A stretch of 64,000 bases of DNA, taken from positions 1 to 64,000 of the forward strand of contig JBJENV010000036.1 in assembly GCA_051880375.1 (NCBI GenBank), read 5' to 3'. Below, piece by piece: positions 33,356 to 42,650 of this stretch. The notes beneath the pieces were generated by a model, which had not been told where the DNA came from, did no database searches, and worked only from the letters and a program-made list of their open reading frames with translations. The translations under genes and the position numbers were made by a program. The stretch comes from SIG299 sp051880375. Lineage in GTDB: Bacteria > Bacillota > Clostridia > Lachnospirales > Lachnospiraceae. Position 1 is the stretch's first letter; each line of letters starts with the position of its first letter.

Positions 33356-33436
33356 TAACAGTTGTGCACCGTAATCGGTTGCCGACTGTCAGGAAATGCT
33401 GACATACAAAAAAGGAAGAGAGCGAGTAAAAGTACA

Positions 33437-34342
33437 ATGAAAAGAAATCAACCAAAGAATACGGTCATGCTGTTTTTGGCGGCGTTAATCTGGGGCTTTG
33501 CGTTTGTGGCCCAGAGCGCAGGCATGGATCATGTAGGTCCGTTTACATTTAACTTTTTCCGTACACTGCTGGGAGGGCTGGTTTTGCTTCCTGCTGCCTT
33601 GTCTGTGAGTGCAGGGGAAAAGGGACGGGAAAAACAGACGGGCAAGGAGAGGAAAACGCTGCTGATCGGCGGAATATGTTGCGGACTCCTGCTTTGCATT
33701 GCGACAAATCTGCAGCAAATCGGCATTATGAGTACCACGGCAGGAAAGGCAGGCTTTCTGACGGCGGCATACATCGTTTTTGTGCCGGTGTTCGGCATGT
33801 TCTTAAAGAAGAAATGCGGATGGAACGTATGGGTGAGTGTCGTGATTGCATTGGTGGGTATGTATCTGCTCTGCATCAAGGAATCCTTCTCGATTGCCAT
33901 TGGGGATATTTATATTCTCATCTGTGCAGTTATTTTTGCGGTACATATCATGGTAGTGGATTACTTTGCACCAAAGGTAGACGGCGTTGCGTTATCCTGT
34001 ATTCAGTTCTTCGTATGCAGCGTATTTTCGGGCATTTTGATGCTTGCGTTTGAAAAGGTGAGTCTTACAGGCTTGCTGGGAGCGGCTGTTCCAATCTTAT
34101 ATGCCGGCATCTTGTCCTGCGGTGTAGCCTATACCTTTCAGATTCTCGGGCAGAAAAATTATAATCCATCCATCGCGGCTCTGATTCTCAGTCTGGAATC
34201 GGCGTTTTCGGTGCTTGGCGGTTTTCTGATTCTGCATGAGGAGCTTTCCAGAAAGGAGCTGGCGGGCTGCGCACTGATGTTTGCGGCGATTGTGCTGACA
34301 CAGCTACCGGTCGGGCAAAAGAAAGAAAAGACAGAAGAATAG
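33437..34342 (+). CDS. EamA/DMT family transporter
   Basis: This is a 301-residue membrane protein with ten hydrophobic segments and the two EamA repeats. It begins MLFLAALIWGFAFVAQS, has RTLLGGLVLLPAA and GKAGFLTAAYIVFVPVFG in the first half, and LSLESAFSVLGGFLILHEELS in the second. It belongs to the drug/metabolite transporter superfamily; the substrate is unknown. ATG 33437 is chosen from the promoter position, as longer in-frame starts would lie at the transcription start. Confidence 0.85.
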   Translation: MKRNQPKNTVMLFLAALIWGFAFVAQSAGMDHVGPFTFNFFRTLLGGLVLLPAALSVSAGEKGREKQTGKERKTLLIGGICCGLLLCIATNLQQIGIMSTTAGKAGFLTAAYIVFVPVFGMFLKKKCGWNVWVSVVIALVGMYLLCIKESFSIAIGDIYILICAVIFAVHIMVVDYFAPKVDGVALSCIQFFVCSVFSGILMLAFEKVSLTGLLGAAVPILYAGILSCGVAYTFQILGQKNYNPSIAALILSLESAFSVLGGFLILHEELSRKELAGCALMFAAIVLTQLPVGQKKEKTEE

Positions 34343-34370
34343 AGAACAGGAAGAAAGAACAAGAAAAATA

Positions 34371-34433
34371 AAAGCAGCAGTAAGCTTCCGGGGAAAGTAC
34401 TTCCCCAAAGAAAGCTTCTGCTGCTTTCTCTAT
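34371..34433. terminator. Bidirectional terminator between eamA-type gene and psuG
   Basis: AAAGCAGCAG plus AAGCTT on the left pairs with AAGCTT plus CTGCTGCTTT on the right (to about 34427), with an inner GGGGAA/TTCCCC stem. U-rich tails occur in both directions. It lies between convergent genes. Confidence 0.8.
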
Positions 34434-34441
34434 TTTACAGT

Positions 34442-35368
34442 TTATTTCTTTAACTCACACAGTGCAGCTGCCGTTTTTGCAGCAAGTCTTGCGTTATTGA
34501 ATACGAGCTGGATGTTGGAATCCAGGCTGTCACCTCCGGTTAGTTCCTTTACCTTGGCAAGCAGGAACGGAGTAGTTTCCTTACCGTGGATACCTGCTGC
34601 CTTACACTCTGCAAGTGCCTGCTCAATTGCCTTGTTGATGACAACAGGGTCCATCGAATACTCTTCCGGAATCGGATTGGTAACAAGCATGCCGCCGGCG
34701 AGATTTAATTCTTCCTTGACGTGGAAAGCCTTGGCAAGCTCCTCCGGAGTGTCTAAGCGGTAATCCACGCTAAAACCGCTCTTTCTTGTGTAGAAAGCAG
34801 GAAGCTCCTCTGTCTGGTAGCCAATGACCGGAACACCCTTCGTTTCCAGATACTCTAGCGTCAGACCAAGGTCAAGGATGGACTTCGCACCGGCACAGAT
34901 GACCATAACGGGTGTCATGGCAAGCTCTTCTAAGTCTGCGGAAATGTCCATTGTCGTTTCTGCGCCGCGGTGAACGCCGCCGATACCGCCGGTGGCGAAG
35001 ATACGGATACCTGCCATGGCGGCAATCATCATTGTGGTAGTAACGGTAGTTGCACCGTCGGATTCCTTGGCAAGAAGTACCGGAAGGTCGCGTCTGGATG
35101 CCTTTGGAACATCATAGCCCTTTTTGCCGAGATGCTCAATTTCTTCCCGGGAAAGACCGGCCTTTAACTTACCGCCGATAATGGCAATTGTTGCAGGAAC
35201 GGCACCTGCCTCGCGGATGATTTCTTCCACCTTGCATGCCGTTTCCACATTCTGCGGATATGGCATACCGTGGGAGATAATGGTGGATTCCAGTGCAACA
35301 ACCGGGCGGTTGGCTGCTAAAGCGTCGGCTACTTCTTTGGATACTTCAAGGTACTTTTCTAAGTTCAT
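34442..35368 (-). CDS. psuG: Pseudouridine-5'-phosphate glycosidase
   Basis: This 308-residue enzyme splits pseudouridine-5'-phosphate into uracil and ribose-5-phosphate. Diagnostic stretches are NRPVVALESTIISHGMPYPQN, GLSREEIEHLG, ATGGIGGVHRGAETTMDISADL, VICAGAKSILDLGLTLEYLET and MLVTNPIPEEYS. The length is normal. AAGGAG precedes ATG 35368. It lies directly downstream of the kinase gene, so the two form a pseudouridine breakdown operon. Confidence 0.95.
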   Translation of the reverse strand: MNLEKYLEVSKEVADALAANRPVVALESTIISHGMPYPQNVETACKVEEIIREAGAVPATIAIIGGKLKAGLSREEIEHLGKKGYDVPKASRRDLPVLLAKESDGATTVTTTMMIAAMAGIRIFATGGIGGVHRGAETTMDISADLEELAMTPVMVICAGAKSILDLGLTLEYLETKGVPVIGYQTEELPAFYTRKSGFSVDYRLDTPEELAKAFHVKEELNLAGGMLVTNPIPEEYSMDPVVINKAIEQALAECKAAGIHGKETTPFLLAKVKELTGGDSLDSNIQLVFNNARLAAKTAAALCELKK

Positions 35369-35433
35369 GTCTCATTCTCCTTGTCTCATATTTTTTGATA
35401 AATTTTCAGATACAGTAAGGTATCTTTTTTACT

Positions 35434-36522
35434 TTAAGATTCTGCTAATCCGGAGCGGGCAAGTACCAGCTCACGGCAAAGCTTCGGATTGATGGTTTCT
35501 CTGCTTTCTACGGCAATGGCAGAGGCGGCAAGCCCGAACTGAACGGTTTCCTGAAGGGAAAAGCCTGCCTCTAAGGAATAGGCAAGAGAGGCGGTAAATG
35601 CATCTCCGGCGCCGGTGGTATTGACTAAATCGGAGGCAAGCGGCGGAAGCAGCAGTTCTTCCGAACCGTCCGTGCAGTAGATTCCTTTGCTCCCTAATGT
35701 GATAAACAGGCGTTTTACACCGTAGGAGAGCAGAATGGAAGCGGCCTTTTTCAAATCGGCATCGTCACGTATCGAAATTCCGGAGAGCACTTCTGCTTCC
35801 AGCCGATTCGGGCAGAGCGAATGAATGTGACCCAGAACCGGCGCAAGTTTCCCGGCTTTTTTGCACGAGACAGGGTCGGCAAGGATGGGAACGGTACAGT
35901 GTTCTGCCACGTATGCGATGGTCTCTGCTGAAAGATTGGTGTCCAGAATGAGTGCCCTTGCATGATTGATACTATCCATTTTCCCTGCAAGGTATTCCGG
36001 TGTCAGATAGTCGTAAATCCGCATATCGGATACGGCAAGCTTCATATCTCCTTTTTCATCGGTAATGAACAGATAAGTGGAGGTCTGAGCATCCTTTGTC
36101 CGGAGGGAATCGCTGATGTCAATGCCGAGTGAGGTCAGATGTTCGGTTAAGCCGGTTGCATGATAATCGTCACCGAATGCGGTAATGAATTTGACCGGAA
36201 GGTCAAGCAGGCGGATGTTGTGTGCGATATTTCGCCCGACACCGCCGTAGGAAATGGAAACGCTTCCCGGATTGGAATCGCAGTCAATGGGCGCTTCTGC
36301 CGGGTAGCCGCCGATATCAATATTGACTGCTCCAAGCACAACAAAATAGTCCGGAGAGCCGGTAATATAGCCCTTGCCCTGAATGTAGCCCTTTTTCATG
36401 AGGTTGGAAATATGAACGGCAACGGAGGAACGGGTAATGCCGGCACGTGCCGCAAGCTCTTCCTGAGAAATCATGGGGTTTTCCGAAATCCACTGAAAAA
36501 TCTGGGCTTCGCGGTTGGTCAT
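35434..36522 (-). CDS. psuK: Pseudouridine kinase (PfkB family) with N-terminal winged HTH
   Basis: This 362-residue protein has a winged HTH (TNREAQIFQWISENPMISQEELAARAGITRSSVAVHISNL) on its first 55 residues. A PfkB kinase follows, with FVVLGAVNIDIGG, GGVGRNIAHNI and NTTGAGDAFTASLAYSL (catalytic Asp in the GAGD motif). It should phosphorylate pseudouridine for PsuG. The HTH suggests that it also regulates its own operon; a perfect palindrome overlaps the promoter (36634-36649). ATG 36522 with AAAGGAG 6 nt upstream is preferred over TTG 36528. Confidence 0.88.
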   Translation of the reverse strand: MTNREAQIFQWISENPMISQEELAARAGITRSSVAVHISNLMKKGYIQGKGYITGSPDYFVVLGAVNIDIGGYPAEAPIDCDSNPGSVSISYGGVGRNIAHNIRLLDLPVKFITAFGDDYHATGLTEHLTSLGIDISDSLRTKDAQTSTYLFITDEKGDMKLAVSDMRIYDYLTPEYLAGKMDSINHARALILDTNLSAETIAYVAEHCTVPILADPVSCKKAGKLAPVLGHIHSLCPNRLEAEVLSGISIRDDADLKKAASILLSYGVKRLFITLGSKGIYCTDGSEELLLPPLASDLVNTTGAGDAFTASLAYSLEAGFSLQETVQFGLAASAIAVESRETINPKLCRELVLARSGLAES

Positions 36523-36633
36523 ACGCAACTCCTTTCTGCCGGGACAAACGAACGGTCCGGCATTTTCTTTTTCTACATATTTGTGTCTGCATGGCTCTGT
36601 AAATCAGAAAAATAAACATTAGCTTAATTATAT

Positions 36634-36676
36634 ATAAGCATATGCTTATTGTATCACGAAACGTATCAAAAGACAA
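36634..36676 (-). promoter_or_regulatory. psuK-psuG promoter with palindromic operator
   Basis: On the minus strand, TTGTCT (36671-36676) and TACAAT (36648-36653) are 17 bp apart. The perfect 16-bp palindrome ATAAGCATATGCTTAT (36634-36649) overlaps the end of the -10 box and the start site, the position of a classic repressor site. Confidence 0.7.
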
Positions 36677-36702
36677 GCAAAATATGAAGTTTCAGAAATA
36701 GG

Positions 36703-36731
36703 TTGATTTTACCGATAAAGCAAGTTATAGT
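36703..36731 (+). promoter_or_regulatory. Promoter of the MATE-ABC operon
   Basis: TTGATT (36703-36708) and TATAGT (36726-36731) with a 17-bp spacer lie about 60 bp upstream of ATG 36795. Confidence 0.6.
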
Positions 36732-36794
36732 AGTTAGGAAACAGGAAGAACTTCAGAACCTGCGAAGAGAGAGAAAAGGAGAAATCTTCTTTCC

Positions 36795-38150
36795 ATGAAA
36801 ACAGAAAAACAAATAGTGATGACGGAGGGAAATGCCTTCCGTCTGTTGCTTACATTTGCGCTTCCACTGATGCTTGGAAATGTGTTTCAGCAGATGTACA
36901 CGGTTGTGGACACGATGGTGGTCGGCAAAGGAATGGGCGTGGATGCGTTGGCGGCGCTGGGAGCATCGGACTGGTTAAACTGGATGAATATCGGTATCGT
37001 GACGGGGTTAGCCCAGGGCTTTTCCATTAAAATGGCGCAGGAGTTCGGCGCGGGAGCAACCGAACGTTTAAAAAAGACCATTGGCAACACGTTACTTCTT
37101 TCTATTTTATGTTCGGCTGTTCTGCTTATGGCATTTCAGTGTCTTGCGGCACCTGTCTTACGGCTTCTTTTAACGCCGGAGGAGATTCTGCCGATGACGT
37201 TGCTTTATGTGCGGATTATTTTTGCGGGAATTCCGATTACGGTGATTTATAACGTGCTGGCAGCCACACTCAGAGCTATCGGAGACGGAACATCACCGCT
37301 GTATGCGATGATTGTGGCATCGTGTACCAATATCGTGCTGGATGTATTGTTTGTTATCGTGCTTCGGTTTGGCATTGCGGGGGCAGCAGCCGCAACGCTA
37401 CTGGCACAGCTGGTTGCGGTATGGTATTGCCTGAAAGAACTTAAAAAAACAGGACTGTTATCATTAAATACGACGGAGTTTTCCATGGAACCTGCACTCT
37501 GGGCAAAGCAGCTGCGACTTTCCCTGCCGCTTGCAGTGCAGAATGGTATTATCGCCATCGGGGGAATGATGGTGCAGTCGGTGGTCAATGGCTTCGGAGT
37601 GATTTTTATTGCCGGGTATACGGCAACGAATAAGCTCTATGGGGTACTGGAGATTGCCGCAACCTCATATGGTTATGCAATTTCTACCTATGTCGGGCAG
37701 AACATCGGAGCAGGAAAGAAGGAACGGATTACGACAGGTCACCGTGCGTCGCTTCTTTTGGCGGTAGGAACCTCGCTTGTGATTTCAGCCGTGATGCTTC
37801 TGTTGGGACGGCAGATTATCGGTCTGTTTTTATCCGGAACGCCCGAAGAGGTTACAATGGCAGGAAACATTGCGTTCCGGTTCCTTACGATGATGAGCCT
37901 TGCACTGCCCGCACTCTATCTTCTGTATGTATACCGGTCGGCACTTCAGGGAATGGGAAATACGTTTATCCCGATGGTTTCCGGCATGGTGGAATTTACA
38001 ATGCGTATCGGAAGCGCACTGCTTCTTACAAAGGTCGTCGGTGAGGACGGCGTGTTTTATGCGGAAATTCTGGCATGGCTTGGCGCAGCGGTGTTACTTG
38101 GCGTCAGCTATTATGTCATTATGATAAAGGAAAGGATAAAACTGATATGA
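36795..38150 (+). CDS. MATE family efflux transporter
   Basis: This is a 451-residue integral membrane protein with 12 hydrophobic segments in two related halves. Typical stretches are LLLTFALPLMLGNVFQQMYTVVDTMVVGK at the N-terminus, GAGATERLKKTIGNTLLLS, and YGYAISTYVGQNIGAGKKERI with LYVYRSALQGMGNTFIP in the second half. It exports drugs or metabolites using an ion gradient. The stop overlaps the start of the first ABC gene (ATGA), so all three transporters are co-translated. Confidence 0.9.
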   Translation: MKTEKQIVMTEGNAFRLLLTFALPLMLGNVFQQMYTVVDTMVVGKGMGVDALAALGASDWLNWMNIGIVTGLAQGFSIKMAQEFGAGATERLKKTIGNTLLLSILCSAVLLMAFQCLAAPVLRLLLTPEEILPMTLLYVRIIFAGIPITVIYNVLAATLRAIGDGTSPLYAMIVASCTNIVLDVLFVIVLRFGIAGAAAATLLAQLVAVWYCLKELKKTGLLSLNTTEFSMEPALWAKQLRLSLPLAVQNGIIAIGGMMVQSVVNGFGVIFIAGYTATNKLYGVLEIAATSYGYAISTYVGQNIGAGKKERITTGHRASLLLAVGTSLVISAVMLLLGRQIIGLFLSGTPEEVTMAGNIAFRFLTMMSLALPALYLLYVYRSALQGMGNTFIPMVSGMVEFTMRIGSALLLTKVVGEDGVFYAEILAWLGAAVLLGVSYYVIMIKERIKLI

Positions 38151-39919
38151 AAAAGCTTCTGGTCTATTTAAAGGATTACAAAAAGGAAACGGTGCTGGCG
38201 CCGCTCTTTAAGATGCTTGAGGCATCGTTTGAACTGTTCGTTCCGCTTGTTATGGCATCGATTGTCGATGTCGGCATCAAAAATGCGGATACTCCGTTTA
38301 TTCTTAAGATGGGACTGGTGCTGGTTGCACTTGGACTGGTCGGACTTGCTTCCTCGGTGACGGCACAGTACTTTTCAGCAAAGGCGGCCGTTGGATTTGC
38401 GGCAAAATTAAAGCATGCACTGTTTGCACATATTCAGGGCATGAGTTACGCAGAAACGGATCGTGCCGGCATTTCTACACTTATTACAAGACTGACAAGT
38501 GATGTCAATCAGGTGCAGTCGGGTGTCAATCTGGTACTTCGCCTGTTCCTTCGCTCGCCGTTTATCGTATTCGGCGCAATGATTATGGCATTTACGATTG
38601 ACGTGAAATCGGCGCTGATTTTTGTAGTGACGATTCCGGCACTTTCTGTCGTTGTATTCGGCATCATGCTAATCAGCATTCCGCTGTATAAAAAGGTGCA
38701 GGCAGCCTTAGACCGTGTGCTCGGTATCACCAGAGAAAACTTAAGCGGCGTTCGTGTCATCCGCGCCTTTCATCAGGAGGCAAAGGAGCAGGAACGCTTT
38801 TCGGAATATAATGACAGTCTGACGAAAATTCAGATGTTTGTCGGTAAGATTTCTGCGTTAATGAATCCGGTAACGTATATCATTGTCAATGCGGCGGTGA
38901 TTGCCCTGATTTATACCGGGGCTCTTCAGGTAGAAGCAGGAAACCTGACACAGGGCGAGGTCATTGCAATCGTAAACTACATGTCTCAGATTTTAGTCGA
39001 GCTGGTGAAGCTGGCAAACCTGATTATTACGGTAACAAAGGCAGCAGCGTGCGCCAACCGGATTGAGGCGGTATTTGAGACGCCGACCGGAATTAAGGTA
39101 TACACAAATCAGGAACTGGAAGCAGGTAAATTGCCATATCCTGTACCGGACACATCAGAAAATGCGTCACCTGCAGTTGTCTTTGAACACGTTAACCTCC
39201 GCTATCCGTCCTCCGGCGCCGACGCTTTGACAGATATTGATTTTACGGCAGAGCGGGGAGAGACCATCGGCATCATCGGAGGCACCGGCTCCGGTAAGTC
39301 GTCGTTAGTACAGCTCATTCCGCGGTTTTATGAAGCGACCGGCGGACGGGTGCTGGTAAACGGGCAGGACGTCCGTACTTACGAGCCGGACGAATTAAAG
39401 AAAAAGGTCGGCATCGTACCGCAGAAGGCAGTTCTGTTTTCCGGTACGATTCGTGACAACATCCGCTTCGGCAAGGAAGATGCAACCGAGGAAGAAATGA
39501 ACGAAGCACTTACGATAGCACAGGCAAAGAGCTTTGTGGACGAAAAACAGGGCGGCCTTGATTTTGTGGTGGCACAGGGCGGTAAAAACCTATCCGGGGG
39601 ACAGAAGCAGCGACTGACGATAGCAAGGGCAGTGGTCAGAAAACCGGAGATTCTGATTTTGGATGACAGCGCTTCCGCACTGGACTACGCGACGGACGCA
39701 GCACTGCGAAAGGCAATCCGAGAACTGGGCGGTACGACAACCACATTTATCGTATCGCAAAGAACCGCCTCGGTACTCCATGCCGATAAGATTATCGTAC
39801 TGGATGACGGAGAAATGGTGGGCATCGGTAAGCATGAGGAACTGCTTGCTTCATGTCCGGTCTATAAAGAAATTTATGATTCCCAGAGCACAGGCAGAAA
39901 GGAGAGTGAAGCAGTATGA
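38147..39919 (+). CDS. ABC exporter half-transporter with degenerate catalytic site (heterodimer subunit 1)
   Basis: This is a 590-residue fused membrane-ATPase subunit: six membrane segments, then an ATPase with Walker A GGTGSGKSSLVQ, Q-loop GIVPQKAVLFSGTIRDNI, signature NLSGGQKQRLTIAR and Walker B EILILDDSASALD. The catalytic Glu after Walker B is Asp and the switch His is Gln (VSQRTASVL), as in the non-catalytic subunit of heterodimeric exporters such as LmrCD and BmrCD. The partner follows with a 4-nt overlap. Confidence 0.92.
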   Translation: MKKLLVYLKDYKKETVLAPLFKMLEASFELFVPLVMASIVDVGIKNADTPFILKMGLVLVALGLVGLASSVTAQYFSAKAAVGFAAKLKHALFAHIQGMSYAETDRAGISTLITRLTSDVNQVQSGVNLVLRLFLRSPFIVFGAMIMAFTIDVKSALIFVVTIPALSVVVFGIMLISIPLYKKVQAALDRVLGITRENLSGVRVIRAFHQEAKEQERFSEYNDSLTKIQMFVGKISALMNPVTYIIVNAAVIALIYTGALQVEAGNLTQGEVIAIVNYMSQILVELVKLANLIITVTKAAACANRIEAVFETPTGIKVYTNQELEAGKLPYPVPDTSENASPAVVFEHVNLRYPSSGADALTDIDFTAERGETIGIIGGTGSGKSSLVQLIPRFYEATGGRVLVNGQDVRTYEPDELKKKVGIVPQKAVLFSGTIRDNIRFGKEDATEEEMNEALTIAQAKSFVDEKQGGLDFVVAQGGKNLSGGQKQRLTIARAVVRKPEILILDDSASALDYATDAALRKAIRELGGTTTTFIVSQRTASVLHADKIIVLDDGEMVGIGKHEELLASCPVYKEIYDSQSTGRKESEAV

Positions 39920-41655
39920 AAAAGAATACAGTAAGGCAGGTACTGCACTATGTAAAAAAGCATGCGGCGCTCATTATACTTTCCCTTCTGTTTGCAACGG
40001 TTTCGGTTGTGCTGACACTCTATGTGCCGATTCTGACCGGTGATGCGATTGACCTGATATTGGAGCCGGGCAAGGTGGATTTTGCGGGAATCGGTGTGAT
40101 TTTAGTAAAGATTGCGGTCTGTGTCGGGGTAACCGCAGCGGCGCAGTGGCTGATGAATGTCTGCAACAACCGGATTACTTATCATGTGGTACGCGACATC
40201 AGAGAGGATGCATTCAAAAAAATAGAAATTCTTCCGTTAAAATATATTGACGGGCATTCCCAGGGAGAAGTGGTAAGCCGTGTCATTGCCGATGTGGACC
40301 AGTTTGCGGACGGCCTTCTGATGGGCTTCACCCAGCTCTTTACGGGGGTTGTTACGATTCTTGGAACGCTTTTGTTTATGCTGACGATTCATCCGGGCAT
40401 TACGCTTGTCGTTGTCTTAATTACTCCGGTATCGCTGTTTGTGGCAAGCTTTATTGCAAAACGCACCTATGCGATGTTCCAGCTGCAGTCCAAGACCAGA
40501 GGGGAGCAGACGGCGTTAATTGATGAAATGATCGGAAACCAGAAGGTGGTACAGGCATTCGGCAGGGAGGCGGATGTGCTGGAACGCTTCGATGAAATCA
40601 ATGAACGTTTGAGAAACTGTTCGCTTCGTGCGATTTTCTTTTCCTCGTTAACCAATCCGTGTACCCGTTTTGTCAACAGCCTGGTGTATGCGGGCGTCGG
40701 CATCAGCGGTGCCATTCTGGCGATTGCAGCAGCCGCCGGCGGCGCCGGTATCAGTGTCGGACAGCTTTCGTGCTTCTTAAGCTATGCCAATCAATACACC
40801 AAGCCGTTTAACGAGATATCCGGCGTTATTACCGAACTGCAGAATGCGCTGGCATGCGCGGCAAGAATTTTTGACCTGATTAATGAAACACCGCAGATAC
40901 CGGATGCAAAAGACGCAAAGGAACTGGAAGCAGACGGCAACGTGAGTCTTTCTCATGTGGATTTCTCTTATGTACCGGAGAAGCCGTTAATCCGTGACTT
41001 TAATCTGACCGTAACGCCGGGACAGCGCGTGGCAATTGTAGGGCCGACCGGCTGCGGAAAAACAACGGTCATCAATCTCTTAATGCGCTTTTATGATGTG
41101 GACAGCGGTTCTATCCGCGTGTCGGGCGAGGATATCCGTAACGTGACGAGGGGAAGCCTTCGCACCTCATTCGGTATGGTGCTGCAGGAAACATGGCTGC
41201 GTGCCGGAACCATCCGTGACAACATTGCGATGGGAAAACCGGAGGCAACGCTGGAGGAAATCATTGCAGCAGCAAAGGCAGCGCACGCGCACAGCTTTAT
41301 CAAGCGTCTGAAGGACGGCTACGATACTGTCATAGGGGAAGACGGCGGAAGTCTCTCCCAGGGACAGAAGCAGCTGCTCTGCATTGCAAGAGTCATGCTC
41401 TGTCTGCCGCCGATGCTGATTCTGGACGAAGCGACCTCTTCGATTGATACGAGAACGGAAATCCGCATCCAGAAGGCATTTCAGACGATGATGGAGGGCA
41501 GAACGAGCTTTATTGTAGCGCACCGTTTATCCACCATTATGGAGGCGGATGTGATTCTGGTGATGAAAGACGGAAACATTATCGAACAGGGAAATCATGA
41601 AACGTTATTAAAAAAGGGTGGATTTTATACCACGCTCTATAACAGCCAGTTTTAA
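39916..41655 (+). CDS. ABC exporter half-transporter (heterodimer subunit 2)
   Basis: This is a 579-residue membrane-ATPase subunit with Walker A VGPTGCGKTTVINLL, Q-loop FGMVLQETWLRAGTIRDNI, signature SLSQGQKQLLCIAR, Walker B MLILDEATSSID with the catalytic Glu, and switch His in IVAHRLSTI. It supplies a full set of catalytic residues to complement the degenerate partner upstream. Together they should export multidrug or peptide substrates. A strong bidirectional terminator follows. Confidence 0.92.
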   Translation: MKKNTVRQVLHYVKKHAALIILSLLFATVSVVLTLYVPILTGDAIDLILEPGKVDFAGIGVILVKIAVCVGVTAAAQWLMNVCNNRITYHVVRDIREDAFKKIEILPLKYIDGHSQGEVVSRVIADVDQFADGLLMGFTQLFTGVVTILGTLLFMLTIHPGITLVVVLITPVSLFVASFIAKRTYAMFQLQSKTRGEQTALIDEMIGNQKVVQAFGREADVLERFDEINERLRNCSLRAIFFSSLTNPCTRFVNSLVYAGVGISGAILAIAAAAGGAGISVGQLSCFLSYANQYTKPFNEISGVITELQNALACAARIFDLINETPQIPDAKDAKELEADGNVSLSHVDFSYVPEKPLIRDFNLTVTPGQRVAIVGPTGCGKTTVINLLMRFYDVDSGSIRVSGEDIRNVTRGSLRTSFGMVLQETWLRAGTIRDNIAMGKPEATLEEIIAAAKAAHAHSFIKRLKDGYDTVIGEDGGSLSQGQKQLLCIARVMLCLPPMLILDEATSSIDTRTEIRIQKAFQTMMEGRTSFIVAHRLSTIMEADVILVMKDGNIIEQGNHETLLKKGGFYTTLYNSQF

Positions 41656-41681
41656 GAAAAGGAAAGAATACAGTAGATGAA

Positions 41682-41722
41682 AAAAAGCGGAGAAACCTGT
41701 GACAGGACTCTCCGTTTTTTTT
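41682..41722. terminator. Bidirectional terminator after the ABC exporter operon
   Basis: CGGAGA (41688-41693) pairs with TCTCCG (41709-41714), with an inner CCTGT-G-ACAGG stem (41696-41706). Eight T follow on the plus strand and six T on the minus strand. It serves the convergent exporter and PilZ genes. Confidence 0.9.
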
Positions 41723-41750
41723 CATACTATGGAATGTGGAAAAACACCGG

Positions 41751-42401
41751 CTAGGTGAGCAGAACACCTGCGTTGCCCATTTTTTCTTTTTGACGCCTTT
41801 GCTGTATTTTCATCAGATAGGCCCCTAACAGAGAATTATGTTCGGAAAACTGACAACCGTATAATATGTCCTGCCGGTTCTCCAAGACCTGTATACGGAC
41901 AAGCTGAGCGGAAAGCTTCAGAATTCCTTTTTCCAGATCCAGATTCAGCCGAACCGTGCGGCCAACATCGAAATTTTCGGGAGAAAGGAACGCAAATCCG
42001 GTTTCGCTGATATCCTTTATTAACACTTCAACCGGCTTTGGACCTTCACTTGTGAAAGTAGTGATTTTCATACGTTCCCCGATATAAACTCGGTATGCCC
42101 CGCGCCGATTTATAGTGTCGGCATCACCCATGAGTTCAGCACTATGATAAATTTTGTTTTCATAACGTACGGTTTTCATTTTAACTCCGTACCAGACATA
42201 TACTTTATCCTTTGTCGGATAGAGAAAGCTGATATCACAGGTAGCCGGAAATCCGACGACCTTTCCGTTCATCGTAATCGGAGAAAGCAGTGCAGAATGG
42301 GCAACACTTTGCTCCAGAACGGTTAACAGAGTTATATTTTTCCCATTCATTGAAACTTGCAGCTCCACGGAGTGATTTGGTTCTAAATCCCCCAATTGCA
42401 T
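41751..42401 (-). CDS. PilZ-domain c-di-GMP receptor (YcgR-like)
   Basis: This 216-residue protein has an N-terminal YcgR-type beta domain (residues 1-90) and a C-terminal PilZ domain. The c-di-GMP motif is RRGAYR (R-x3-R) at about residue 99, followed by IKDISETGFAFLS (D-x-S-x2-G) at about residue 128. In flagellated Clostridia such proteins act as flagellar brakes; no flagellar genes are in the window. A c-di-GMP phosphodiesterase gene is present at 61074-62753. Start ATG 42401 has GAGG 6 nt upstream. Confidence 0.85.
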   Translation of the reverse strand: MQLGDLEPNHSVELQVSMNGKNITLLTVLEQSVAHSALLSPITMNGKVVGFPATCDISFLYPTKDKVYVWYGVKMKTVRYENKIYHSAELMGDADTINRRGAYRVYIGERMKITTFTSEGPKPVEVLIKDISETGFAFLSPENFDVGRTVRLNLDLEKGILKLSAQLVRIQVLENRQDILYGCQFSEHNSLLGAYLMKIQQRRQKEKMGNAGVLLT

Positions 42402-42486
42402 AATAACCTCATACCTTTCTGTTTGTGAAAAATCCCCATGCCGAAATAAACGTTGAAATAGTTTAAATATGGCTTATATATATTCA

Positions 42487-42515
42487 AGTGTACTATGAAA
42501 TGCAAAAGAAATCAA
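42487..42515 (-). promoter_or_regulatory. Promoter of the PilZ gene
   Basis: On the minus strand, TTGATT (42510-42515) and TACACT (42487-42492) are 17 bp apart, giving a leader of about 80 nt. No riboswitch fold was recognised in that leader. Confidence 0.6.
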
Positions 42516-42564
42516 TAGGTTGATAAGCAATGACAGAAATTTATGATGAAATGGCTCTGAAAAT

Positions 42565-42593
42565 TTGACGAAATGAAAGGAAAAGAGTATAAT
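42565..42593 (+). promoter_or_regulatory. Promoter of the PHP-ROK-lyase-like operon
   Basis: TTGACG (42565-42570) and TATAAT (42588-42593) with a 17-bp spacer lie about 57 bp before ATG 42651, which has AGGAGG as RBS. Confidence 0.75.
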
Positions 42594-42650
42594 GATGAAT
42601 CGAAAGATACTAAAAAGTTACTCAAAAGATACTCTTTTTTAGGAGGGAGC

